A stretch of DNA of 64,000 nt, taken from positions 62,001-126,000 of the forward strand of contig JAIXMQ010000038.1 in assembly GCA_025716855.1 (NCBI GenBank). The letters run 5' to 3'. Numbering within the stretch: position 1 is the stretch's first letter; every line of letters starts with the position of its first letter. Source of the stretch: Pilaira anomala. Its lineage: Eukaryota > Mucoromycota > Mucoromycetes > Mucorales > Mucoraceae. Of the stretch, positions 1-10,332 are shown one piece after another. The notes under the pieces are model-generated. The model did not search any database. It was not told where the DNA came from and was given only the letters and a program-made list of their open reading frames with translations. The position numbers and the translations under genes are program-made.

Positions 1-999
1 GCAGCTATCGCTTTCGCTTATGAATTCGGTCTTCATGTTCCAATCAACCATAAAGAAGCCTCAAATTGGTACAGAATAATCTCCATACGTGATGACAATG
101 AGTCTGGTCCCATGGAGGATGGCCAACTTTATTTATTTGACAATAAAAAATTTAAACTAAACTTCTCCAGTAGTACTCGAGCTCTTATCGATTCAGTACA
201 TCAACGTTCAAACCATCGCTTTATTTCTCTCAGTCAGTGTTGCCATCGAAAAAAAAAATCTCCTGTTCCTTATGCTGTTCGACATTATTTACTTTGGGAT
301 CTCTTAACCAATAAAAAATCGACTGCTGTTGCCGCATCCCAGTTAAGTAATGCCGTTCTATACATGACTGGATATCCTGATCTCGAGAGGAATATCAATA
401 GATCTCTCTTTTGGGCAACTCTAGGTGCTAAGAACAATTGTCCAAAATCGTGTATGCTGTTAGGATTGGCTTACGAGAAAGGTGTCGATTTAGAAGAGAA
501 CCATAAAGAAGCAATGAAATGGTATAAAAAGGCCTTTGAGTTAGACAGTAGTAATGAATCCGCATATCGTATTGGTGCTTTATATTATCTGGGTAAAGGC
601 ATAGAAAGAGATTATGAAGAGGCACTAGTTTATCTCAGAAAGGCTGCATATGACGGTAAATGTGGTAAAGCATACTTTTTGATGGGTCATATTTATGAAA
701 AGGGAAAATGCGTTCCTAGTAGAGATTATGAACTAGCACTTAAATGCTATGAACGTGCTTATTTTTTGGATGAAGCTTCAGGTCCCACTTCTATGGCATT
801 ACTTTATTGTAAAGGACTGGGTGTGGAAAAAGACGAGGAAATAGCTTGTACATTATTTAATAATGCAGAGTCAATGGGCTGTCCTGTATCAAAATCCATA
901 CTTTCTTTTATTCATATCCTAGGTTTTCAAGATGCTCTACCCATTATTACTCAAGACTGGGATTTGGCAAAAAATTTATTTAGTAAAAATAACACATGA
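1..999 (+). CDS. Sel1-repeat protein 1 (5' truncated by window)
   Basis: The reading frame is open from base 1 to the stop at 999 (332 codons visible). An in-frame ATG at 112 is internal: the sequence upstream (AAIAFAYEFGLHVPINHKEA) matches the N-terminal Sel1 block of the neighbouring genes. About 120 N-terminal residues, including the short first exon seen in the siblings, lie outside the window. The conserved insert is present as MEDGQLYLFDNKKFKLNF, followed by WDLLTNKKSTAVAASQ, then about five Sel1-like repeats (AYRIGALYYLGKGIERDYEEA, AYFLMGHIYEKGK and others). Sel1 repeats are TPR-like helical pairs that usually scaffold protein contacts. No catalytic domain or membrane segment is visible, so the role is unknown. 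It is the first member of a same-strand tandem array. Confidence 0.85.
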   Translation, partial: AAIAFAYEFGLHVPINHKEASNWYRIISIRDDNESGPMEDGQLYLFDNKKFKLNFSSSTRALIDSVHQRSNHRFISLSQCCHRKKKSPVPYAVRHYLLWDLLTNKKSTAVAASQLSNAVLYMTGYPDLERNINRSLFWATLGAKNNCPKSCMLLGLAYEKGVDLEENHKEAMKWYKKAFELDSSNESAYRIGALYYLGKGIERDYEEALVYLRKAAYDGKCGKAYFLMGHIYEKGKCVPSRDYELALKCYERAYFLDEASGPTSMALLYCKGLGVEKDEEIACTLFNNAESMGCPVSKSILSFIHILGFQDALPIITQDWDLAKNLFSKNNT

Positions 1000-1225
1000 A
1001 AAACGATCCTTTATTTTTTTTAAAAAAAAAAGCGGAACGATGACTATGACAGCATCATGCTGGAATAATTCATCAGTTGTACATACGTTCCCCAAATAAA
1101 TAAAAATAAAAAATTCTAAAAAAAAAAAATAGTCGGGTTTCATATTTTTTTTTTTTTTTTTTTTTACACATCTTTCTTTCTCTTTCTTTTACTTTCTCTC
1201 TCCTTCTTTTTAGTTTCTCATACAT

Positions 1226-2671
1226 ATGGAAATAATCTATAAGCTTGATGGTAAATTAATTTACTTTCAAAATGTAACCTTGAACCACATATCTTAAATT
1301 ATTTGAAAAACAACAACAGACTCTCCAAAGCCTGGTGATCTAGATCTTTTCAACGGAATACAAGAGATCAATAAAAACAATTACAAAACAGCATTAAATT
1401 ATTTCCAAAAAGGTGCTGATCACAAAAATCAATACGCCATGTTATTTGCAGCAATTATTTATTACACAGGATTTGATTTACCAGAAAGAAACTTGATAAA
1501 AGCTACTGATTTATTCAACATCATTGCAACCGAATGGAACAACCCTGTCGCTCAGTTCTTTTTAGGCATCATCTACCTTTTTGGAGAAAAAGAGATACCG
1601 GAAAATAAAAAATCCGGCTTGGACTGGCTCTTTTTATCTGCAAATAACGAATGGTCATACGCTAAAGCTTACATAGCTATTACGTACGAACATGGTTTGT
1701 ACGTCGAAGAAGATCATAACAAATCCCTGGAATGGTTTGAAGATATAGTGAAAAAAGATGATCTTGAGTCAGATCCAATAGAGGATGGCACGCTTTATTT
1801 ATTTGGAAACAAGAAATTTGAACTGAATTTATCTCGCGTTGACAGGAACATTATTTCTGATGTGCTTTTAAAAGTAAACGATGATATTATTTTACCAAGT
1901 CAGCTACTCAATGAAGAGCCGGATTACATATTTGATTGGCCTGACGTTCAACGGATTATTATCTGGGATATCTTAACCAACAAAAAATCCAGTTGCGTGG
2001 CTGCATGTCAATCCTATATCAGTGATCTCTATACTGAAGAACGAAATAGTGTCCCTGAAGATATAAATAAAGTGATATATTGGACAAGAAAAGCTGCAAA
2101 AAACGGGAACCCTACTTGTTGTACAACAATGTCTCTGTATTACGAGCAAGGTATAGGTGTAGAACAAAATCTAGAGGAAGCAAATAAATGGTATAAGAAA
2201 TTTCTTACACTGGGAGGTCACACTGAATTTAAACTAGGCATGTTTTATTATCTTGGTGTACGCGTTGAAAAGGATTGGAAGCAAGCATTGACTTACTTTG
2301 AAACCGCAAATCGATACAGCAAGGAAGCATACTTTTATATGGGAGATATATACGAACGTGGGAAATATGGTGTTGCTCAGGACTACAAGAAAGCATACGA
2401 ATATTACTTAAAGTCATTTGAATTAGGAAACCCTAATGCTGCTAATGTTATTGCATTGCTTTATTCAAGTGGTCTTGGTGTAGAACAGAACGAAGAAAAA
2501 GCAATTGAGTGGTTCAAGGAATCTGCATCCATGGGCTACAAAGCAGCATCTACTTCTTTAGACGCTATTGATAAAATGGGCTTTAAAGATGCTATTCCTG
2601 GCGTCATCAACTCTCGTAAAATTGACAATTCTTCTGTATCTCGCTTAAGCTGGACTCTAGAAAAGAAGTAG
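1226..2671 (+). CDS. Sel1-repeat protein 2
   Basis: Two exons: 1226-1250 (25 nt, MEIIYKLD plus one base) and 1320-2671, joined across a 69-nt phase-1 intron (GTAAAT...ACAG). The join gives MEIIYKLD-D-SPKPGDLDLFNG and a 458-residue protein; without the intron an ORF search starts 48 residues too late. The N-terminal repeat block spans about 10-150. The conserved insert EDGTLYLFGNKKFELNLSRV starts near residue 163, and WDILTNKKSSCVAACQ near 224. A second Sel1 block runs from about 240 to 430 (FKLGMFYYLGVRVEKDWKQA, AYFYMGDIYERGK). It is closest to the next gene, sharing LGGHxEF and KEAYFYMGDIY, so the pair probably arose by recent tandem duplication. There is no signal peptide, TM or kinase. Function is unknown; a scaffold or recognition role is only a guess. 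Confidence 0.9.
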
Positions 2672-3119
2672 TAGTAGTCTAATAGGTAAATAAACAATCT
2701 TTAGGAGGTCTGTTGCGTCCCATTTTATTTTTATTTGTTTTTTCTGATGGAAATAATGTTGTAAATAATTTTAGGCTGTATCTTAACTATCATAAAGAGA
2801 AAGTTTGGTCGTATTCGTTATCATTCATTATTGCTGCTCTCGATTATGAATAAGGTATGTTACTTGATCTTTACCATCAAAAAGCTGTTGCTTTGTAAAT
2901 ATATATGTATATTAACAAAAGTGGTTATGACTCTGGTCAGATTGTTGATGGAACAATAAACTCTTTTGAAAAAAAAAAAAAATCTCTTTCAAAATCTGGA
3001 CAACAATGATACCTAAATAAAATAAAAATAGAATTACTACCTGAAACTTTAAGATAAACGAGTTTTTCTTTCTTTCCTCTTTCTCTCTTCCCTTCATTTA
3101 TCCATTTTTTTTTTAACAA
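2672..3119 (+). other. Intergenic spacer between Sel1 genes 2 and 3
   Basis: The 448 bp hold the 3' flank of gene 2 and the pyrimidine-rich leader (TTTCTTTCCTCTTTCTCTC) that precedes the next start codon. A similar CT-rich stretch lies just 5' of nearly every Sel1 start here and is probably the transcription-initiation/leader region. I see no further gene. Confidence 0.6.
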
Positions 3120-4584
3120 ATGGAAATCATTTACAAACTTGATGGTAAACAGTCAGTTTCCTATTACATGAAAGTTAGATTTAAATAGATTTATTTATAT
3201 GATAGATTCTCCAAAACCGGGAGACCTTGATCTCTTCAACGGGATACAAGAAATCAACAAAAACAACTATCGAGCTGCATTAAATCATTTCCAAAAAGGT
3301 GTACAGTGTAACAACGAATATGCTATATTGTTCGCAGCTATTGTCTACTATACTGGGTTTGATTTACCAGAAAGAGACATAAAGAAATCAATAGAATTAT
3401 TCAAGATGATTGCAATTGAACTAAATAATCCAGTAGCTCAGTTTTTTCTAGGCGTCCATTATCTTTTTGAAGAAGAAGCACCCGATAATGATGATTATAA
3501 TTGCATAGAATGGTTACTTATGTCCGTTACTAACGGATGGACATATGCCAAAGCTTTTATAGGTACTGCTTGTTACATAGAGAGCCCCGACAAAGACTAT
3601 GATGTAGCTCTTGAATTTTTTAGAAGCATTGTAGAAGGTAATGATAACCGTACCGACTCATTTGATGATGGGACACTCTATTTGTTTGGAAACAAAAAGT
3701 TTGAATTGAATTTAAGTCGTGTTGACAAGAATATTATTGCAGATGTAAATTTAAGACTAAACGAAGATTTTGAAACACCAAAAGTCTTTCTTACTGAAGT
3801 GCCTGATAGAATTTTTGATTGGCCTGAAGTTCAACGTGTTATGTTTTGGAATTATGTAACCAACAAAAAATCAATCTGTGTTTCTGCTTCTCAAAGTTTT
3901 ATAAGTACGCTTCATTGTTATAAGTATAACAGTAATGCTCCTGAAGAAAAGGAAAAATATTTTTATTGGTTAAAACAAGCCGCCAAATATGGGAATGCTT
4001 CCGCTTGCTTAGTTATGGGATTAATTCACGATAAAGGTTATTCAGTATATATGGATCTGGATGAAGCGAATAGATGGTTTATAAAATTTCTTACTTTGGG
4101 AGGACACCCTGAATTCCAACTTGGTATGTTTTATTATCTCGGAGAACGTGTCAAAAAGGACTGGAAGGCAGCATTATCTTATTTTGAAGCCGCAACTCGC
4201 TACCGCAAAGAAGCATATTTTTATATGGGGGATATATATCAGCAAGGACAGTATGGGGTCATCCAGAACTACAAAAAAGCGTACGATTGTTACCTAAATT
4301 CATTTCAGCTGGGCAATCTTGATGCGGCCAATTTCATTGCACTGCTTTATTATAATGGTCTTGGTGTAGAGAAGGATGAAGAAAAAGCAATCGAATGGTT
4401 TAAAGAATCAGGCTCTATAAATTGTAAAAGGGGATCATCTTCATTTAATGCTATAAATATCTCTGAAATTGTAAACGATCCAAAAAACTGTGCCGAATTT
4501 TATAGCTCATTATGGATGCGCACGTTTATGGCCTACCTCGAGAAATCATATCTCAGTCGTTTCACCTTGAGAATCAATAGTTAG
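3120..4584 (+). CDS. Sel1-repeat protein 3
   Basis: Exon 1 is 3120-3144 (25 nt, MEIIYKLD), the phase-1 intron is 3145-3205 (61 nt), and exon 2 is 3206-4584; the protein is 467 aa. An ATG at 3199 lies within the intron and in frame, so a single-exon model would add a false MI start. The insert DDGTLYLFGNKKFELNLSRV is followed by VTNKKSICVSASQ. The second Sel1 block closely tracks gene 2 (LGMFYYLGERVKKDWKAALS, EAYFYMGDIYQQGQ). The last ~40 residues (after FKESGSINCKRGSSSFNAIN) do not match the siblings' usual GFKDAxxxxxxSRD end. A late frameshift or new C-terminus is likely. Function unknown. Confidence 0.88.
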
Positions 4585-4716
4585 TTAATTGTCGTGTTCC
4601 CAAAACAGAAAATAAATAAATCAAAAAAAATTATTTAACTATTTTTGAGTTTGATAATATTTTAATCACCTTTCTTTCTATTTCTCTCTTTCTCTTTTTT
4701 TTTTTTTTACATCAAA

Positions 4717-6146
4717 ATGGAAATAATCTGTAAAATTGATGGTAAATAACCAGTTTAGTTATTTGATAAAACATCTTAAGTTAATACTAATCATAAACAT
4801 AATAAATAGACTTTTTAGACCCGAGAGATCAAGATCTTTACAACGGAATACAGGAAATGAACAAGAATGATTATCAAGCTGCACTAAAACATTTCCAAAA
4901 AGGTGTTGTCAACTGCAATAATGAATACGCTGCATTATTTGCGGCTATTCTTTATTACACAGGCTTTAATCAACCAAAAAGAAATCCATTGAAAGCTCTC
5001 GACTTGTTCAGAAAGATAGCATTCAAATATAATAATCCTGTTGCGCAGTTCTTTGTAAGTGCTATCCATCAAAAAGGAGATGAGGGTATTCCACAAGATG
5101 ATAAATACAGCTTCCACTGGTTATTATTATCAGCAAAAAATAACTGGTCATATGCTATGGCTTACGTCGGTCTCTGTTATAACCATGGCATTATGACTGT
5201 TGAACAAGATTCTCGTCAAGCTCTTGAATGGTTTAGAAAAGTTGCTGAAAAAGACGATAATAAACTTGGCGTAATTGATGACGGAAAAATTTACTTATTT
5301 GGAAACAAAAAATTTGAATTGGACTTGAGCCGTGTCAATAAGGAAGTTAATACAAAAGCTCTTTTTAAGACAAAAGATGATCTCTTTACACCTGTCGACT
5401 GTATAATCAATAATAAGTTTCTGTCTGATTATCCAGAAGCTCGTTCTACTGTATTCTGGAATCTAATGACAAACAAAAAATCTGATGCTGTAGCTATTTG
5501 CCAACGTTTTATCAGTAATATCTACCTTGGTTTATCAAAGGATGTTCCTAGAAATATGAACAAAGCTATTTACTGGACAAGAATGGGTGCCAAAAATGGT
5601 AGCTCTACCTGCTGTGCAAATGTAGGTATAGCTTACGAAAATGGTGAAGGCTTAAAGCAAGATTATAAAGTAGCATTGGCTTGGTATAAGCGATCATTTG
5701 CTCTCGGAGGAGATACAGGATTTAAAATTGGTTGTTTATATTATAAAGGAAACGAAAACATCAAAAAAGATTGGGACCAGGCTCTTATTTACTTCAACAC
5801 TGTAACGCTCCCAAATGAATGTATGAGATCATTCTTTTATATGGGAACCATTTATGAACTCGGATCAAACAATATCAAAGATTATAAGAAGGCGTATGAC
5901 TTTTATTTGAAATCGTATGAGTTAGGTTTTCCTGGTGGTGCTACTTACATTGCAATGCTTTATACAAGAGGCCTTGGAGTAAAACAAGATGAGGAAAAGA
6001 CAATGGAGTGGTTGAGAATAGCTCATTCCAATGGATGTCCAATGGCTGCAATTGCACTCTATACTGTTGCTATGAAGGGATTCAAAGATGGCATGTATTT
6101 AATGATTCGATCTCGAGATATAGCAGAACATTATGTCCATTTCTAA
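4717..6146 (+). CDS. Sel1-repeat protein 4
   Basis: Exon 1 is 4717-4741 (25 nt, MEIICKID), the intron is 4742-4809 (68 nt, phase 1), and exon 2 is 4810-6146; the protein is 453 aa. The join restores D-FLDPRDQDLYNGIQEMNK, the same N-terminal signature as the siblings. The insert reads DDGKIYLFGNKKFELDLSRV and then LMTNKKSDAVAICQ. The C-terminal Sel1 block includes FKIGCLYYKGNENIKKDWDQ and FFYMGTIYELG. It is closest to gene 5 in the second block (the KLP/TLP-xxC insertion in the repeat after DWxQAL). Only 132 bp separate it from gene 3's stop, so promoters here are compact. No catalytic or membrane features. Function unknown. Confidence 0.9.
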
Positions 6147-6350
6147 TCTACGATAACGCCTCACTATAAAAACGAATATTATCAACGATTGTCACAAGGA
6201 TAAATAATTATCACTTGTGAAAAAAATATAACTAAAAATAATAAACTGTAGGAATTACATACATCATATAATCATTTATTTTAAATACTTTTAGTGTTTC
6301 ATCTTTATTTTTATCCTTCTTTCTTTCTTGTATTTTTTTTTTTTTTAGTA

Positions 6351-7769
6351 ATGGAAATAATATATAAGCTGGAAGGTAACTAGTTTTTATTTTGTTTTAA
6401 ATAAACTTAAGCCTAATGTCTTAATATAGACTTCCCAGAACCAGGTGATAGAGACCTTTTCAATGGAATTCAAGAGATAAATAAAAACAATTATCAAGAC
6501 GCTTTACAACATTTTGAAAGAGGTGCTAATTACGATAACAAATATGCTATGCTATTTCTTGCTATTTTATATTACACAGGTTACGGTTTACCCGAAAGAA
6601 ATCCAGTAAAAGCTATGAATCTATTCAAGAAGATAGCATCTCAATGGAGAAATCCTGTTGCTCAATTCTTTTTAGGAATTTTATATTTTTATGGTGACTA
6701 CAATATATCAAAAGACGAACAGTGTGCAATGGATTGGTTCGAATTATCAGCGAATAACAGTTGGTCATACGCCCTGGCATATATTGGCTTTGCTTATGAG
6801 AGGGGTATTTTTGTCGATCCAGATCACCAAAAGGCTATTGATTTATACGAAAAAATTGCGAATAAAGACGATAATGACAATGGCACAATTGATGATGGGA
6901 CACTTTATTTATTTGGAAACAAAAAATTTGAACTAGATTTATCTAATGTCAGTAAAGAAATTATCTCGAAAATATGTTGCAAAACAAATAATATCGTAGC
7001 CATTTCACCAGACATGTGCTTGTGTAACAATTATTTTATAACAACCTCGCTTGACATAAAACGTATTATGCTTTGGGAGTCGTTATTAACCAACAAAAAA
7101 TCAAGCGCTGTCGCTGCTTCCCAATCTAGTATCAGTGCTCTATATGCTCTTGAATTAAACAACGTACCTCAAGATTTCAAAAAGACTGTTTATTGGGCAA
7201 AGAAGGGTATCAAGAATGGAAGTTCTATTAGTTGTGCTTATTTAGCATCATGTTACGAGGAAGGTGTTGGTGTAAGTCGAAATATAAAAGAAGCGATGAA
7301 ATTATACAAGAAATCACTTTCTTTAGGAGGTGATACCAATTTTCAAATTGGCTTCTTATATTACAAAGGCATACAAATCGAAAAAGATTGGAAACAGGCT
7401 CTAAGTTATTTTGAAGTGGTAAAATTGCCGAAACAGTGTATTTTTTCTTACTTTTTTATGGGTGATATGCATGAACAGGGGAAACGTGGCATCCGAGATT
7501 ACAAGAAGGCATTGGAATATTATACAAAATCATTTGAACTGGGGAATCTTGGTGCTGCCCATTTTATTTGCGTACTTTATGCTCGAGGTCTCGGTGTAAA
7601 ACGAGATGACAAACAAGCATTCGAATGGTTACAGAAAGCATCATCTAGGGGCTGTCTATTGGCCTCATCTTCACTTGAAGCAATTGATACAAAGGGTTTT
7701 AGAAATTCAATCAATGACATTTTACGTAATCGCGATTTAATACATAACCTTTTAACAAATCATTCGTAA
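6351..7769 (+). CDS. Sel1-repeat protein 5
   Basis: Exon 1 is 6351-6375 (25 nt, MEIIYKLE), the intron is 6376-6429 (54 nt, phase 1), and exon 2 is 6430-7769; the protein is 454 aa. The join gives D-FPEPGDRDLFNGIQEINKN. The insert DDGTLYLFGNKKFELDLSNV is followed by LLTNKKSSAVAASQ, then Sel1 units such as FQIGFLYYKGIQIEKDWKQA and FFMGDMHEQGKRGIRDYKKA. It shares the CxFSYFFMG/CMRSFFYMG region with gene 4, which marks those two as a sub-pair. A long gap with relics follows before the next intact member. No enzyme motif is visible. Confidence 0.9.
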
Positions 7770-8329
7770 AATTTGGTATGTGTTTGTAGATGGTGTCAAA
7801 GTAATTCATTCGTCACACTTTCAAAAATACATGATAAATAAATAAATAAACTGTACAGGAGGTGAATAAAGCTTCAAAAAGTGTGATATGTAACATAGTT
7901 TTTTTTTATCATTGTCTAGTATTTTCTTTTTATTTAAAATGCAGTACTTTTCTTGCCATACCAGGAATCTAATTATAGGAAGCACTTCGTTTTTTTTTAT
8001 AAGTAGGGGCTTCGTTTTCTGACATAACAGATCCGAAAGTTAAATCTTCCAAATGAAATTTAATAATGTTGGAGGCTTTAGGTTTTAGTCTTGTCTCAAT
8101 ACTTGAATTATTAAACAATACCATTATAGTTAAAAATGATATATGCAAAATTTCTTAAAAGAGGTTGTGGTTTCACAAATATGGAGAATATTAATCTAAT
8201 ACGTCGTGTAACAATTCCTGCATCTTTTCTCGACAATGAAGCCGTTTTTTTTTTGTATGATTACTGGACAACTTCGGTTAATATTCATCAATTTCCTCAT
8301 TTATATAAAGAGAAATCTTCCCCATACCG
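7770..8329 (+). other. Gap after Sel1 gene 5, no gene recognised
   Basis: This is AT-rich DNA with AATAAATAAATAAA just downstream of the gene 5 stop, which is a plausible polyadenylation region. The rest holds only short open frames with no recognisable product. Confidence 0.5.
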
Positions 8330-8400
8330 AAGGTCCATATCTACCCAGCCCTTAGAGCCAATCCTTATCCCGAAGTTACGGATCTATTTTGTCGACTTCC
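8330..8400 (-). pseudogene. Fragment of 25S/28S rRNA sequence (rRNA sense on minus strand)
   Basis: Read on the minus strand, this 71-bp stretch contains TAGATCCGTAACTTCGGGAT followed by AAGGATTGGCTCTAAGGG. I recognise this as a highly conserved core segment of eukaryotic large-subunit rRNA. Flanking bases do not continue recognisably as rRNA, so it is an isolated fragment, not a functional rDNA copy. It has a few substitutions against the conserved form (GTCGAC for GTCGGC, AGGGCTGGG for AGGGTCGGG). On the plus strand the same bases are translated into a spurious ORF. It probably arrived by insertion of rRNA-derived DNA. Confidence 0.8.
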
Positions 8401-8932
8401 AAGACCTCAAACACTAAAGATTCCAAAGTAAGTTGACTTTATTTTTTATTTTAAAAACAGCATCAAAACTGAGTTTACATCTTTATTCAGGTCCGTGCTT
8501 GTTATTAATGCAGGAAGAACAATACCAATCATCGTGTCACATTAGTCCATGTCCCTGGTGTAGTGAAATAAAATAACCAAAATCTATCAATGTTAACAGA
8601 TGATCCATGTTACTATTTACCGGATCCATATTACTGGGCGATAGTATATAGAACTTAGTGGAATGAATGTTTATTAGTAATCGGTGGGTAATAGACTAAG
8701 AGGTACTGACCGTGTAATATATGAACATGTCTGGTCACATCAAGTAGAAATGTTGACCACACTTTGTCTTCAGTAGAGAAGATGGGCAGGAAGAAGGTGG
8801 GAAAAAAGGTCGTCTTGCTTTTTTCGAGACAGAACCTTAAGAGCAAGAAGCGATATCGATACCGCTACTAATACGTCATCATTTCTTGAAGTACGGTTGA
8901 TGTGAGTGTAGCCGTCATGATGATCCTACTAA
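8401..8932 (+). other. Gap between rRNA fragment and coding relic
   Basis: No continuous coding frame or RNA gene is visible. Short frames with stops may be further eroded parts of the relic that follows. Confidence 0.4.
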
Positions 8933-9888
8933 AGAATTACTCGAGATGCTCTTGGAAACAATCATACATTCGAATTAGACTACAAAAAAGAAGAAAGTTT
9001 CGATAAAGACTGGATCAATTTGGTCGTTTCTTCACTGGTTCGAGAGTATGAAAACGGGGATATGGATAGATGTCACAATGAACAATGGTATCAGTCGCAA
9101 ATCTGGTCAATGATTGAATCTTGCTTTGATAAACTCGAAAATATTGAGGCTGTTTGTGGAGAATCTGCCAGTTTGGGGAGTAAAAAAAAAGAATGAATGA
9201 TGAAAATAGATACTGTCGTATTTGCATCATCTCTACTTATATAAACATAAGTAGATCAGGGATATAAAACTAAACATTATAATAAAAACTTTTTATCTTC
9301 TCATAATAATATATATGTTTAACATAGTACATCATTATCAATATCTTGAACCTAAAGGAAATACTCTATATTTAAAAGCAGATACAATTGACTCCAAATA
9401 TGATTGCCGGTAGAATAAAGATTCATTTAAACCTATCAGAAGATGGTCCTTTTTCAAACACAATCATCAAGATATTCAGGCTATATAAAGATGATTATTA
9501 TTTTAGTTTAGAAGAGTTCTTTCCAGTTTTATTTTATAATAAAAATTACCTAAGTCTTTTCTCATTAAGCCGCATTGTCCACAGATACATTGGATCCATC
9601 ACAAAAGCTACTTAATTACGTTATGGCCACAGGTGTGGTTTGATGTTTAGACGATACAACATCCGGCACTCTGTTCCATTAGAGTTTGGAGCAAGTGAAG
9701 CCAAATCGATTATTGAAAGTAAATCTGATACAAATTACATGAGAGAAGGCTTTTATAAGCTACCCCGTATATTGAAAGACATGCTTGACCACTTACTTCA
9801 AGAAATCAAATTTGATGACCGCGACTACATCAGCATCACCCGACAGATCACAAAAAAGACTGAGATCAAACCATTAAGAATATTTTAA
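8933..9888 (+). pseudogene. Broken protein-coding relic, family uncertain
   Basis: Two open pieces read like real protein but lie in different frames with stops between them. One is 8933-9196 (DKDWINLVVSSLVREYENGD, then QIWSMIESCFDKLENIEAVC and a GESASLGSKKKE end). The other is 9640-9888 (VPLEFGASEAKSIIESKSDT, then GFYKLPRILKDMLDHLLQEI). The order and phrases remind me of a dispersed, much-copied Mucorales protein family of unknown function (a xGESSSxxSxRKN motif followed by an EFGxxEA...KLPKxLKDML motif). That memory cannot be checked here. An intervening frame at 9388-9615 may be an intron or another fragment. There is no plausible single-frame gene, hence pseudogene. Confidence 0.4.
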
Positions 9889-10105
9889 ATAAATGAACAA
9901 TGTGTAGCTTAGTATAGGTTACAAAATACTGAATCAGAGGACTACTTTTTTAATGATTGTGCTAAACTTATTTAGTTTCCTCACGTTAATTATTTATAGT
10001 TCTAGTCATTTCCAATTGACAAACCAATTTCAAATTTCTTGTTGATAAAATAATTACTTACTGTCCAAAGTTTCAGTTTCTCTCTTTCTTTCTTTTTAAA
10101 TTACA

Positions 10106-10260
10106 ACGGAAATAATATATCATTTGAAGGTAAGCTACCTGATAAATAATTTATAATTTTAACTTATATAGTACGCTTTCGGGATAGTAAAGCCTTTTCT
10201 TTTAAGTTTAGTAATCTTCTGGTTTAATACCTGTATTTGTAACTTTAACAAACTAAATAA
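10106..10260 (+). pseudogene. Relic of a Sel1-gene first exon and intron
   Basis: The stretch beginning ACGGAAATAATATATCATTT and continuing GAAG/GTAAGC matches the 25-nt first exon plus donor site of the intact Sel1 genes. The start ATG has become ACG and one base is missing. It is preceded by the same CT-rich leader (TTTCTCTCTTTCTTTC). After an intron-sized gap, TATAGTACGCTTTCGGGAT dimly resembles the exon-2 start (AG/ACTTTCCTGATCCTGG). Homology then fades, so this is a truncated dead copy just upstream of intact gene 6. Confidence 0.55.
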
Positions 10261-10332
10261 AAAATGGCCAATTAGTCAAATATATAGTTTGATAAAGTTT
10301 CTCATGTATGCTTTTTTTTTTTTTATTTTTTA

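Noticed and set aside
2747..2771. ATGGAAATAATGTTG/GTAAAT-like string between Sel1 genes 2 and 3, resembling the family microexon plus donor
   Set aside because: Only about 12 bases match before a gap, the downstream sequence does not resemble exon 2, and AT-rich chance similarity is likely.
3199..3207. ATG at 3199 as start of Sel1 gene 3
   Set aside because: It lies inside the conserved phase-1 intron; the upstream 25-nt exon at 3120 matches all siblings.
8136..8417. 93-codon plus-strand ORF
   Set aside because: Its second half is the complement of conserved 25S rRNA sequence, so it is not a protein gene.
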